From positions 1 to 49,433 of the forward strand of contig CAZVZK010000078.1 of assembly GCA_964630925.1 (NCBI GenBank): a DNA stretch of 49,433 nucleotides, read 5' to 3'. This document shows, piece by piece, positions 16,879 to 25,796 of the stretch. The DNA comes from RGDT01 sp964630925. GTDB lineage: Bacteria > Planctomycetota > Planctomycetia > Gemmatales > Gemmataceae. The notes below the pieces were generated by a model, which saw nothing but the letters and a program-made list of their open reading frames with translations, did not search any database and was not told where the DNA came from. The position numbers were made by a program, and so were the translations under genes. Every line of letters starts with the position of its first letter. Positions within the stretch are counted from its first letter, which is position 1.

Positions 16879-18624
16879 TCACTCCTTGGGCAGCTCGTAG
16901 ATCCACAGCTGGGTGCCGCCGACGGAGACGGCCCGCGAGCCATCGGCGGCGATGGAAACGGAGGCGCTGTTCCCCGACTTGGCGTGCTTGTCATAGGTGG
17001 CCACGGCCTTCGGCTTGCCCTTGGGCGGGAGGTCCACGATGCTCACCGAGCCGTGGGTGTGGCCGATGATGACCCGTCGCCCGTCGGCCTGGAACGCGGC
17101 GGTGTAGGGTGTGTCGGTGCCGGCATTCACGTCGGTCTTGTCGAGCAACTTGTTGTTCTGGAGGTCCCAGCGGATCAACTTGCCGCCCTGGCAGATCGAG
17201 GCGGCGAGTGAGCCGTCCTTCGAGGTCCAGATGCCGACCAGGCCCTTCTCATGGCCCTCCAGCTCGTGGATCTGTTTGCCCTTGTCCACGTCATAAAGGA
17301 ACATCTTGCCGGCGCCCGTGCCGATGACGATCTGCTCGCCCGAGCCGACCAGAGAGGCGGCACCCACGTGCTCGCCCCCGGTGCTGAAGTCCTCCACCTT
17401 GTTGCCGCGGGCGTCGAGGACGACCAGGTCGCCGTTGTGTGCCATCCAGACCCGCTTCTCGTCGCGGGCGAGGCCCATGAGGGAGGGGCTGAACTTCAGC
17501 TTGATCGGCGAGACCGTCTTGCCGTTGAGCGGGTTGACGAGGAGGCCGGCGGCGTTGCCCGCCAAGAGGACCGCCCCCGACCTGGTGAACGCGATACGCG
17601 TCATGTGGCTGGCCTCGGTGGGGAGCGATTTGTCGACGCGGCGGCGTTTCTCGAGGTCGAACAACTGGAGGCTCTCGCCGTCGGCGGTGGCGGCGAACTT
17701 CGCGTTGACGTTGATGGCGGCGAACGGGCTGCGGTAGACGAACTGGTCGCGGACGATACGGGCCACGGGGGCCAGGACGCCCGGCGGCGGGCCGTTATCG
17801 CCCAGGACCGCGAGGGGCGGGTCGAGGCGAGAGCGTGTGATGGTCTCGGGGGTCTGCTTGCTCTTGTGCTTGGCCATCTGCACGCGGAGGTACGCCTCCA
17901 GCTCCGCCCTCGTCACCACGCCGTCCTCGTTCAGGTCGGCCTTGCCCCTCATCGCCTCGATGACGAAGTGGAAGAACACGCCGCGGCCCAGGTCCTTGTC
18001 CTCGTACGCCTTCTGGCCGGGGGAGCAGGAGGTGATCATGACCACGTCGCGCGGCATCCCCTCGGCGAGGTCGAGGTCGTCGGACACCTCGCGGACCTTG
18101 CGCGGCGCCCGGTAGGGGTTGTTGCGGCAGCAGTCCGTCAGGACGAGCCGGTAGCCGGCCTTGCAGGCCTTCAGCTCCCGGTACAGCTCGTCCACGCTGA
18201 TGAGGCCCCTGAGGTCGTCCTCCTTGGGGTCGGCGGGGATCCTCGCGCCCTGGGGGCAGAAGTAGAACCTCTTGCCCACCTGGATGCCGTGCCCGCTGAA
18301 GGCGATCAGGACCGTGTCCTCCTTCCGGTAGTCGCGCTCGACGAACTCCTTGATGGCGGCGCGGATGGCCTTGACGGTGGGCGCCCCCTTCTCCCGGGTG
18401 CTGAGGACGGTGACGTCGCCCTTCCTGTAGCCGGTGACGCGCAGGGTGTCGGCGAGGTCGTGGACATCCTTGTCGGCGCACTCGAGGTCGTGCAGGTCGT
18501 CGGAGCCGTACTTCTGCACGCCGATGAGCAGGGCGTAACGCTTGCCCGCCTTCTTGTCCTGGGCGGAGGACAGGGGCGCGAGGACGAAGGCGGCGACGGC
18601 GGCGAGCAGCATGAGGGAGCGCAT
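16879..18624 (-). CDS. Exported caspase-like (C14) protein with EF-hand and WD40-type propeller, copy 2
   Basis: A 581-residue tandem paralogue of the next gene with the same order: signal peptide (about 1-21, ending SSAQ), caspase domain with His112 and Cys166 (VLTDCCRNNP), EF-hand loop near 230-241 (DLNEDGVVTRAE) and a propeller from about 285. The protease halves match almost perfectly, while the propellers are clearly diverged (for example LIRWDLQNNKLLDKT against LIRWDLEDGKKIDEC). This suggests one conserved protease paired with two different recognition surfaces. The dyad is intact, so an active enzyme is likely. By family knowledge such proteases cut after basic residues and often need calcium; neither point is shown here. 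It follows the exported unknown gene by about 100 bp. Confidence 0.9.
   Translation of the reverse strand: MRSLMLLAAVAAFVLAPLSSAQDKKAGKRYALLIGVQKYGSDDLHDLECADKDVHDLADTLRVTGYRKGDVTVLSTREKGAPTVKAIRAAIKEFVERDYRKEDTVLIAFSGHGIQVGKRFYFCPQGARIPADPKEDDLRGLISVDELYRELKACKAGYRLVLTDCCRNNPYRAPRKVREVSDDLDLAEGMPRDVVMITSCSPGQKAYEDKDLGRGVFFHFVIEAMRGKADLNEDGVVTRAELEAYLRVQMAKHKSKQTPETITRSRLDPPLAVLGDNGPPPGVLAPVARIVRDQFVYRSPFAAINVNAKFAATADGESLQLFDLEKRRRVDKSLPTEASHMTRIAFTRSGAVLLAGNAAGLLVNPLNGKTVSPIKLKFSPSLMGLARDEKRVWMAHNGDLVVLDARGNKVEDFSTGGEHVGAASLVGSGEQIVIGTGAGKMFLYDVDKGKQIHELEGHEKGLVGIWTSKDGSLAASICQGGKLIRWDLQNNKLLDKTDVNAGTDTPYTAAFQADGRRVIIGHTHGSVSIVDLPPKGKPKAVATYDKHAKSGNSASVSIAADGSRAVSVGGTQLWIYELPKE
17819..18436. 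repeat. 618-bp identical tract, caspase copy 2
   Basis: Partner of 15958-16575. Outside the tract, the first 190 bases of the two genes are similar but carry many substitutions, and the propeller regions differ strongly. Confidence 0.9.
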
Positions 18625-18663
18625 GGGGATGCCTCATCGTCGGGGGTGCGGGATGGAATGCGG

Positions 18664-18677
18664 TGGTATCAGGATAC
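18664..18677. promoter_or_regulatory. Small palindrome upstream of caspase copy 2
   Basis: GGTATCAGGATACC is a 6-bp inverted repeat with a 2-bp centre, 40 bp upstream of the ATG at 18624, in the 101-bp spacer after the exported unknown gene. It could be an operator or chance; no matching copy was noticed. Confidence 0.2.
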
Positions 18678-18725
18678 CCCCTCCCGGCGGTTCGCGGAAG
18701 GGGGCGGGGCGGGATTCGGGCGGGG

Positions 18726-19835
18726 TCACTTCGCCGGCGGGGTGTAGCGGATGTGGATCGCCGTCGGGCTCTTCGCGAATTCGCGATGGACGATCTTCAG
18801 CGGCGTCTTGACGGGCTCGCCGAAGCCGGTGCCCAGCGGCGTCCGGGCGGCCTTGAACTCCTCGGGGGTCTTGCCCTTCTCCCAGCACGGCACGATGGTC
18901 ACGCTGACCAGGCCGAGGTTGGCGTCGGGGCGCTTGAGCTTGATCGCCGCCGCCGTGTCGGGGTACGCGGCAACGAGGAACTCGCGCGAGCCCTCGAGAT
19001 CGATGGGCCAGCCCTTGACGAGGCGGCTGGCGCCGGCGGGGATCAGGATGCGCGGGTAGCCGTCCTTCTCGTCCGCCTTGATGCCCTTGGCGAAGCTGAA
19101 GACGTTGAGGCCGTCGATGGAGAGGCGGACGGCGGCCTCGTACTTCGAGTTATTCGTGATGCGGACGGCGTAGACGGCGTCCTTGTGCAGCTCGGCGTAG
19201 GCCTCGCCCTTCTTCGCCACGGGCTTGACGGGGGTGTATCCGGCGGGCGTCTTCATCAGCAGCTCGAGGCCGTAGGGGGAGCCCTTGGCGGCGGAGACGT
19301 TCGAGCCGTCGATGAAGACCTTCTTCTCGTCGTCGGTGGCGGCCTTGAGGGTCTTGTTGACCTCCTCGGCGGAGGGGTTGCCGGACAGGGAGACGGTGAG
19401 GCCGGCCACCTCCAGCACGTCCTCGCGGTAGGTGAAGTAGCCCTTGATGCGGGCGACCACCTCGCCCTTGGTGTGCCAGAAAAGCTCCAGCTCCAGCTCG
19501 ACGGACATGATGCCGTCGGGGCCGTCGTCCTTGTTCTTGCGGTGGACCATCTCGTAGCGGCCACGGACCTCGAAGGCGGCCTTGTCGGAGACCTTGACCT
19601 TGAGGGAGGCGAGGACGCGCTGGAAGTCGTACATGAGGCCGGGGCCGGCGTTGGCCTCGGGCTGCCTGTCGCCGGCGAGGACGCCGAGGCGGACCTCGTC
19701 GGCGGAGCGGCCCTCGAGGAGTTTCTTGACGCGGGTGGCGAGTTTGGCCAGCACCTCGTGCCGGGTGCCGTCGTCGGCGAGGGCGGGGCCGGACAGGAGG
19801 GTGAGGCCGGCGAGGGCCGCCGCCAGGTAGCGCAT
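18726..19835 (-). CDS. Exported protein of unknown function in the caspase operon
   Basis: A 369-residue protein with a clear signal peptide (MRYLAAALAGLTLLSGPALA, 1-20). No enzyme motif was recognised. The middle (about 70-180) is strand-rich with YFTYREDVLEVAGLTVSLSG. The C-terminal third (about 210-330) looks like a beta domain: VYAVRITNNSKYEAAVRLSI, then YPRILIPAGASRLVKGW and VSVTIVPCWEKG. This resembles surface or adaptor domains found beside caspase-like genes in planctomycetes, but I cannot name the family. Its start lies 10 bp after the stop of the upstream membrane-protein gene and about 100 bp before caspase copy 2, all on the minus strand, so it is probably co-expressed and may be a substrate, inhibitor or partner. 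Confidence 0.8.
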   Translation of the reverse strand: MRYLAAALAGLTLLSGPALADDGTRHEVLAKLATRVKKLLEGRSADEVRLGVLAGDRQPEANAGPGLMYDFQRVLASLKVKVSDKAAFEVRGRYEMVHRKNKDDGPDGIMSVELELELFWHTKGEVVARIKGYFTYREDVLEVAGLTVSLSGNPSAEEVNKTLKAATDDEKKVFIDGSNVSAAKGSPYGLELLMKTPAGYTPVKPVAKKGEAYAELHKDAVYAVRITNNSKYEAAVRLSIDGLNVFSFAKGIKADEKDGYPRILIPAGASRLVKGWPIDLEGSREFLVAAYPDTAAAIKLKRPDANLGLVSVTIVPCWEKGKTPEEFKAARTPLGTGFGEPVKTPLKIVHREFAKSPTAIHIRYTPPAK

Positions 19836-19845
19836 GGTCGGTCTC

Positions 19846-20730
19846 CTAGTTGGGGGTGCCCAGCTTCAGCGCCTGGGCGAGGTCCTGATAGGGGGAGCTG
19901 CCGAACCGCCGGGATTCGAGGGCGGAGCGGGTGATCGTCTTGTCGGACGCCAGGGGGGCCAGCTCCTGGGTGATGGACTTCAGCACCTTCTCTTGCCGAA
20001 TCTTCGCCGTCATGTCGGCGATATTCACGCCCATCTCGGCGGCGAGACGGGCGGCGTCGATCTGCCCGTCGGCGTACTCCTGCGAGAACCTCGTGAGCGA
20101 CGTGGGCACCTCGCGGGCGGCCTTCTTCTCCGTGAGGGCCTTGGCCAGGGGCGGCTGGGTGACGCGGGCGGCGAACCAGTCGGCGCGGACGTACGGCGCG
20201 TCCTTCTGGTGTTTGTGGACGCGGGCGGCGGCGGCCTTCAATTTGGCGTCGGCACTGTTGAAGAAGTCGAGGGCGTACGGGTCATTCTCCAGGAGGGCGT
20301 GCCACTGCTTGCGGCCCTCCCAGCCGAGCTGGGAGATGTCGATGCGCAGGACGGAGCCGTGCGGCCCGAGGGGCTCGACGGAGACGGCCTCGCCTTTGGG
20401 CGAGAGCCAGGCGGCCGCCTCCTGGGCGGCGACGCGGGCCTTCGCGCGCTCCTCGTCGGTGCCGCCCTTGACGAAGAGGTGGGCGAGGAGGAGGTAGCGG
20501 CGGTGAGGGCGGTCCTCCTCGGCGGCCTTCTCCAGGTCGGCGGCGACGGCGTCCAGGGCCTCGGCCTGGATGACGAGTTTGACCGGCTCGGGGAAGAACC
20601 AGCGGTAGACGGTCATGTGGTGGTTGGTGACGATCAGGCCGATGAGCGTCGAGGCGGCGATGCCGAGGACCCACAGGAGGAGCCTGCCGAGCATGCCGAG
20701 GAACGTCGATTTCTGCTGCTCTTCCGCCAT
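19846..20730 (-). CDS. Single-pass membrane protein of unknown function, first gene of the caspase operon
   Basis: A 294-residue protein with a membrane helix at about 10-34 (LGMLGRLLLWVLGIAASTLIGLIV) after a short cytoplasmic start, leaving about 255 residues outside if inserted N-in. The outer part has helical stretches, including NDPYALDFFNSADAKLKAAA and VRADWFAARVTQPPLAKAL. The YVRADWF and QPPL pieces resemble a segment I have seen in other planctomycete proteins linked to cytochrome domains, but no heme motif is present and I do not assign a family. ATG 20730 is chosen because the helix follows directly; the frame extends upstream without support. It leads a minus-strand run of four genes ending in the two caspase-like proteins. 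Confidence 0.75.
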   Translation of the reverse strand: MAEEQQKSTFLGMLGRLLLWVLGIAASTLIGLIVTNHHMTVYRWFFPEPVKLVIQAEALDAVAADLEKAAEEDRPHRRYLLLAHLFVKGGTDEERAKARVAAQEAAAWLSPKGEAVSVEPLGPHGSVLRIDISQLGWEGRKQWHALLENDPYALDFFNSADAKLKAAAARVHKHQKDAPYVRADWFAARVTQPPLAKALTEKKAAREVPTSLTRFSQEYADGQIDAARLAAEMGVNIADMTAKIRQEKVLKSITQELAPLASDKTITRSALESRRFGSSPYQDLAQALKLGTPN

Positions 20731-21030
20731 GATCCGCCCCCCAGGATGAGATCGGCGTGGCCCCCATTTGGTGTCATAGGGAGCAACGCACGCGGCAGCC
20801 AATCGGGACTCCTGCTTCGCGTCGGGCACTCTTCCGGCGTGCTCATGGCGGGAGCACGCTGGAGGCGTGCCCTACGGGAAAACACGGCCATACGCAGGCT
20901 CGATTGACCAGCAACGCGGCCGTGATGTTGAGGTATTCGATGGCCGACGGCGCCCCTTGTCACTATCTGTACTCCGTTTGTGGATTCGTCTGCGCCGAAA
21001 ACGTGCTGGTCACGAGGAGAATGGGAAGAA
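20731..21030. other. Divergent intergenic region upstream of gltB
   Basis: This 300-bp region separates the caspase operon (left) from gltB (right). It contains one two-unit copy of the dispersed palindrome (20824-20875). TATGAC on the minus strand (20773-20778) is a possible -10 box for the caspase operon. No gene is supported. Confidence 0.4.
20824..20875. repeat. Dispersed palindromic element, two-unit copy
   Basis: Arms GGGCACTCTTCCGGCGTGCT and AGCACGCTGGAGGCGTGCCC pair with three mismatches around a short centre and end in CTAC. The element shares its AGCACGC/GCGTGC(T/C)CTAC core with the copies at 33408, 46649 and 49008. Confidence 0.7.
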
Positions 21031-24000
21031 ATGGTGGACGGCAGAGTGGTGGTGCGTTCCCGTGAGCTGCTGTACAACGACGCCGTGGGCCGTGACGCCT
21101 GCGGCATCGGGGGCGTCGCCGCGCGGGAAGGTAAACCCACTCATGAGGTGGTGAAGAAGGCCGTCCTCGCCCTGGTGAGCATGGAGCACCGCGGCGGCGT
21201 GTGTGGGGCGGCGGGCGACGGCGCCGGCATCACCTTTCAGCTTCCCCAAGCGTTCTTCAAGGAACAGGCGAAGCAGCTCGGCTTCGACGGGGCGCGGTAC
21301 CTGCGCCCGGAGGACCGGCTGGGTGTCGGCGTGTTCTTTTTTCTGGACGCGGAGCCGGGGAGGCGCGAGGCCGCGCGCGGGCTGATCCACGAGTGCCTGT
21401 CGGGCGGGCCGGTGCAGATGTTGGGGTGGCGCGTGCCGCCGACGCGGGACGAGGTGCTGCCTCCGGAGGCGCTGGCGTGCAGGCCGGGGATCGAGCAGCT
21501 CATCCTGCTGACGGACCCGAAGAAGGACGCCGGCGAGGTGGAGCGGTGGCTGTACCGGCGGCGGCTGGAGCTGCGGCAGCGTCTGGCCGAGGCCGGGCTG
21601 AATTGCTATGCGTCGTCGCTTTCGTGCCGGCTGGTGAGCTACAAGGGGCTACTGACGAGCCCGCACCTGGCGGCGTTCTATCTGGATCTGAGCGACGAAT
21701 CGTTCGAGACGGGGCTGGCGACGTTCCACCGGCGCTACTCGACGAACACCTACCCGAACTGGACGCTGGCGCAGCCGTTCCGCTTCGCGTGCCACAACGG
21801 CGAGATTAACACCCTCCACACGAACCGCAACGCGGTGGGGAGCTACTCGCGCGGGCTGGAGCCGCCGTTGCCGGGGCGGGACCTCCTGTCGAAGGGGGTG
21901 AGCGACTCGGCGAGCCTGGACGAGTGGCTGGAGCATCTGATCCTCGACAAGGGGTGGTCGCTGCTGCGGGCGCTGCGGTTGGCGGTGCCGCCGGTGTGGG
22001 AGAGCGAGGCGGACATCTGGGGGCAGGACGCGGTGGACGTGTTCCTGTACTACCGGCGGGCGTACGGCAGCCTGTGCGCGTGGGACGGGCCGGCGGGGAT
22101 CATCGCGACGGACGGGCGGACGATGGCGGGGCTGGTGGACCGCATGGGTCTGCGGCCGGTGCGGTGGTTCTCGGACGGCCGGGGGTGGCTGTACATCGCC
22201 AGCGAGTCGGGCGTGTTCGGGCTGGACAACAGGACGATCGTGGCGTCGGGGCAGTTGCAGCCTGGGCAGATGATCGCGTTCGACACGGCGACGAACGAGC
22301 GGATGGACAGCCATCAGGTGATGGGGCGCATCGTGGAGGAGGCGCGGGCGGAGCTGGGGGACGACCTGCACGGGATCAACCGGGCGCAGATCATCCTGCC
22401 GGAGTCGTTCGACTTCACGCCGCAGGTCGATGACGTTCTGCAGCGGGTGAAGGACGCGCGGAAGTGGACGGTGGAGCACCTGCTCCAGGCGCACGGGTGG
22501 GACTTCGACCGGGCGGTGTTCGTGAAGGAGATGGCGAAGCTGAAGAAGGAGCCGCTGTCGAGCATGGGCTTCGACCGGGTGCTGACCATCTTCTCGCTGG
22601 AGCATCACACGCTGTTCAAGTACCTGCAGCAGACGTTCGCGGAGGTGACGAACCCGCCCATCGACCCGTACCGGGAGGGCGGGGCGATGTCGCTGACGAC
22701 GTACCTGGGGCGGTCGCCGTTGATCGCGAGGCGGGGGGGCGGGGGGGCGAAGGCCGAAGGCCCCCCCCGAGACGAGGAAGAGGGGGGGCTGCCGCCGCGG
22801 CAGATGGAGCTGTCGGGGCCGGTGCTGTCGGACGCGATCATCGAGGAGATACGGCGGAACGAGGTGCTGGGGTACAAGGCGCTGTCGGCGACGTTCCCGG
22901 TCAAGGGGGGCGTGGAGGCGCTGCGCGAGTCGCTGCACCGGCTGCGGAGCGAGGCGGAGCGGGCGGTCCACGAGGGGCTGAGCGTCATCTGCCTGACGGA
23001 CCGGGAGTCGTTCAGCGACGGGCTGGTGCCGATCCCGTCGCTGATGGCTCTGGGGGCGGTGCATACGTACCTGTGCAGGCAGGGGCTGCGCGAGCGGTGC
23101 AGCCTCGTCGTGCAGTGCGGCGACGCGCAGGAGGGGCACGACATCGCGTGCCTGGTCGGCTTCGGGGCCGACGCGGTGCATCCGTACCTGATGTTCCGGC
23201 TCGTCCGCAACGGGCTGGCGTTCACCGACCCGGACACGAAGCAGGAGTGGTCGATGACCGCGCGCGAGTGCCTGGAGGCGCTCGTGGCGGCGATGGAGGA
23301 CTCGTTCAAGAAGATCATCTCGAAGATGGGCATCACGACCATCGAGGGGTACCGGGGTGCGCGGCTGTTCGAGGCGGTGGGCTTCGGGCCGGAGCTGATG
23401 GAGTTTTTGGGCGACTTCCCCTCGCGCGTCGGCGGGCTGACGCTGGCGGACCTGGTCGAGGACGCGGCGTGGCGTCTGGCGAAGGCGGAGAAGATGTCGA
23501 ACGCGGTGCTGGGGCGGAACCGCGACTACCACGCGTTCAACGCCAAGGTGCGGATGGCGCTGCGCAAGGCGGCCCAGGCGGGCGCGCCGGCGTCGCTGCC
23601 GCTGACGACGGAGCATCCACAGGAGCCGGCCAGCGAGGCGGGCGGGGAGGATGCGTATGTGGCGCCCTCGCTGACGGCGGACTATCAGGAGTTCACGAGG
23701 CTGGTGACGGGCCGCGCGCCGACGGTGCTGCGCGACCTGTTCCGGCTGAAGAAGGTTGCCGGCGTGCCGGCCGATGAGGTGCAGACGGCGCTGGATCTGG
23801 TGCGGAATCACTTCCGCGGGGCGGCGATGTCGCACGGGGCGCTGACGAAGGAGTCGCACCAGGACATCTGCGCGGCGTTCAACGACCTGGGGGCGCTGAG
23901 CAACTCGGGCGAGGGCGGCGAGGCGCGGGCGCGGAACGACCTGCCGGAGCGCCCGTGGGGGCCGTTCTGGGAGGCGGTGGAGGCGGCGCGCAAGGAGGAC

Positions 24001-25788
24001 ACGGACGGTCTGTGTCTGGGTGGCGACGTGCGGAGGAGCCGTCTGCGGTCGAAGATCCGGCAGGTGGCGTCGGGGCGGTTCGGGGTGGACGCGGAGTACC
24101 TGATCAACGCGGAGGAGATCCAGATCAAGATGGCCCAGGGGGCGAAGCCCGGCGAGGGCGGGCAGCTCATGGGCAAGAAGGTGACGAAGGAGATCGCCGA
24201 GATCCGCTACGGGAAGCCGGGCAACGACCTCATCTCGCCGCCGCCGCACCACGACATCTACTCCATCGAGGACCTGGCGCAGCTGATCCACGACCTGAAG
24301 GCGCTGAAGCCAGGCGTGCCGGTGTCGGTGAAGCTGGTGGCGGTGGAGAACATCGGCACCATCGCGGTGGGCGTGGCCAAGGCCGGGGCGGACGTGATCG
24401 AGATCGACGGCATCGGCGGGGGCACGGGCGCGGCGATGTTCTCGTCGAAGGAGCATTGCGGCCTGCCGAGCGAGATGGGCCTGGGCGAGGCGCATCAGGC
24501 GCTGGTGGCGAACGGCCTGCGGGGCAGCGTGAAGCTGCGTGTGGGCGGCGGGATCAAGAACGGGGTGGACGTCGTCAAGTACGCGCTGCTGGGGGCGGAG
24601 GAGTTTTCTTTCGGGCAGGCGCTGATGGTGTCGGTGGGCTGCATCGTGTGCAAGTCGTGCCACATCCCCAACTGCCCGACGGGGATCACGGGGAAGCAGG
24701 GCGAGTACAAGGGCGAGCCGGCGCACACGCGGGCGTACATCCTGGGCGTGGCCGAGGAGGCACGCGAGGTTCTGGCGTCGCTGGGATTGCGGCACGTGCG
24801 CGAGGCGGCGGGGCGCGTGGACCTGCTGGAGCGGGTGACGGGCCTGCCGGGGCGGGCGGACAAGGTCGATGTGAAGCGGTTCATGCACGCGGACATGGCG
24901 TTGTCGCGGCTGGCGGCGACGTTCCCGCAGATCCCGGCGGGGGTGTGCCAGCCGGCGGGGACGCAGAAGACGCCGCTCAACCAGCGGATCCTGCTGGCGG
25001 CGGAGGACGCGATCGAGACGTGCCAGAACGCGGACCTCGTATTCCGCATCGGCAACAGCGACCGCAGCGTCGGCGCGACGGCGGCGGGGCTGATCGCGCG
25101 GCTGTACGGCCGGGAGGGGATGCCGAACTTCAAGCGGGTGCGGGTGCGGTTCGAGGGCGAGGCGGGGCAGAGCTTCGGGGCGTGGTGCGTCAACGGGCTG
25201 GACCTGGAGCTGCGGGGCTTCGCGCAGGACGGGGTGGCGAAGGGGATCTCGGGCGGCGTGGTGGCGGTGACGCTGGACTACGGCAAGAGCGACTACGGCG
25301 GCGAGATCCAGGCCGTGGTGGGCAACAACGTGGGCTACGGGGCGACGGGCGGCCACATCTACATCGGCGGCCGTGCGGGGCACCGGCTGGGGATCAGGAA
25401 TAGCGGGGCGACGATCGTGGCGGAGGCGGCGGGGAAGTACGCGTGCGAGTACCAGACGCGGGGGCGGGTGCTGATCCTGGGGCCGGTGGAGAACGAGATC
25501 GGGTCGGGGATGACGGGGGGCGAGCTGATCGTGTACGACCCTCGGAACGAGGTGCCGGCGAAGCTGCACTCGCGGAGCGTGGCGGCGGTGGAGTGCGCGT
25601 ACGTGGACTACGAGTGGATCCACCCGCTGATCATCGCGTACCACACGCGGACGGGCAGCCGGCAGGCGGAGCGGCTGGTCAAGGACTGGGCCGAGGTGCG
25701 GCGCGGGCGTCGGCTGAAGAAGGTGGTGCCGCTGGCGGTGGCCAAGGGCGCCGAGAACTTCACCAACGCGGGCACCAGCGCGGGGTGA
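21031..25788 (+). CDS. gltB: Glutamate synthase, large (alpha) subunit
   Basis: A 1585-residue enzyme that makes two glutamates from glutamine and 2-oxoglutarate in ammonia assimilation. The N-terminal class II amidotransferase has its nucleophile at Cys24 (GRDACGIGGVA), implying removal of a 23-residue propeptide; HRRYSTNTYPNWTLAQPFR and HNGEINT follow. The FMN synthase domain includes GGGTGAAMFSSKEHCGLP. The 3Fe-4S cysteines are Cys1204, Cys1210 and Cys1215 (CIVCKSCHIPNCPTG). The end is the Gly-rich beta-helix domain (YGATGGHIYIGG). ATG 21031 fits the propeptide and follows GGAAGAA. An odd Gly/Glu-rich insert at about 566-590 is encoded by G-tracts and a hairpin. No small subunit (gltD) is nearby. 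Confidence 0.96.
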   Translation: MVDGRVVVRSRELLYNDAVGRDACGIGGVAAREGKPTHEVVKKAVLALVSMEHRGGVCGAAGDGAGITFQLPQAFFKEQAKQLGFDGARYLRPEDRLGVGVFFFLDAEPGRREAARGLIHECLSGGPVQMLGWRVPPTRDEVLPPEALACRPGIEQLILLTDPKKDAGEVERWLYRRRLELRQRLAEAGLNCYASSLSCRLVSYKGLLTSPHLAAFYLDLSDESFETGLATFHRRYSTNTYPNWTLAQPFRFACHNGEINTLHTNRNAVGSYSRGLEPPLPGRDLLSKGVSDSASLDEWLEHLILDKGWSLLRALRLAVPPVWESEADIWGQDAVDVFLYYRRAYGSLCAWDGPAGIIATDGRTMAGLVDRMGLRPVRWFSDGRGWLYIASESGVFGLDNRTIVASGQLQPGQMIAFDTATNERMDSHQVMGRIVEEARAELGDDLHGINRAQIILPESFDFTPQVDDVLQRVKDARKWTVEHLLQAHGWDFDRAVFVKEMAKLKKEPLSSMGFDRVLTIFSLEHHTLFKYLQQTFAEVTNPPIDPYREGGAMSLTTYLGRSPLIARRGGGGAKAEGPPRDEEEGGLPPRQMELSGPVLSDAIIEEIRRNEVLGYKALSATFPVKGGVEALRESLHRLRSEAERAVHEGLSVICLTDRESFSDGLVPIPSLMALGAVHTYLCRQGLRERCSLVVQCGDAQEGHDIACLVGFGADAVHPYLMFRLVRNGLAFTDPDTKQEWSMTARECLEALVAAMEDSFKKIISKMGITTIEGYRGARLFEAVGFGPELMEFLGDFPSRVGGLTLADLVEDAAWRLAKAEKMSNAVLGRNRDYHAFNAKVRMALRKAAQAGAPASLPLTTEHPQEPASEAGGEDAYVAPSLTADYQEFTRLVTGRAPTVLRDLFRLKKVAGVPADEVQTALDLVRNHFRGAAMSHGALTKESHQDICAAFNDLGALSNSGEGGEARARNDLPERPWGPFWEAVEAARKEDTDGLCLGGDVRRSRLRSKIRQVASGRFGVDAEYLINAEEIQIKMAQGAKPGEGGQLMGKKVTKEIAEIRYGKPGNDLISPPPHHDIYSIEDLAQLIHDLKALKPGVPVSVKLVAVENIGTIAVGVAKAGADVIEIDGIGGGTGAAMFSSKEHCGLPSEMGLGEAHQALVANGLRGSVKLRVGGGIKNGVDVVKYALLGAEEFSFGQALMVSVGCIVCKSCHIPNCPTGITGKQGEYKGEPAHTRAYILGVAEEAREVLASLGLRHVREAAGRVDLLERVTGLPGRADKVDVKRFMHADMALSRLAATFPQIPAGVCQPAGTQKTPLNQRILLAAEDAIETCQNADLVFRIGNSDRSVGATAAGLIARLYGREGMPNFKRVRVRFEGEAGQSFGAWCVNGLDLELRGFAQDGVAKGISGGVVAVTLDYGKSDYGGEIQAVVGNNVGYGATGGHIYIGGRAGHRLGIRNSGATIVAEAAGKYACEYQTRGRVLILGPVENEIGSGMTGGELIVYDPRNEVPAKLHSRSVAAVECAYVDYEWIHPLIIAYHTRTGSRQAERLVKDWAEVRRGRRLKKVVPLAVAKGAENFTNAGTSAG
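22733..22788 (+). repeat. G-tract and hairpin insert inside gltB
   Basis: Three runs of seven G (22733-22739, 22741-22747, 22782-22788) flank an 8-bp perfect stem, GGGGGGGC (22741-22748) with GCCCCCCC (22760-22767), and a loop GAAGGCCGAAG. The encoded RRGGGGAKAEGPPRDEEEGG does not look like glutamate synthase core sequence. Confidence 0.75.
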
Positions 25789-25796
25789 GCGGCCAG

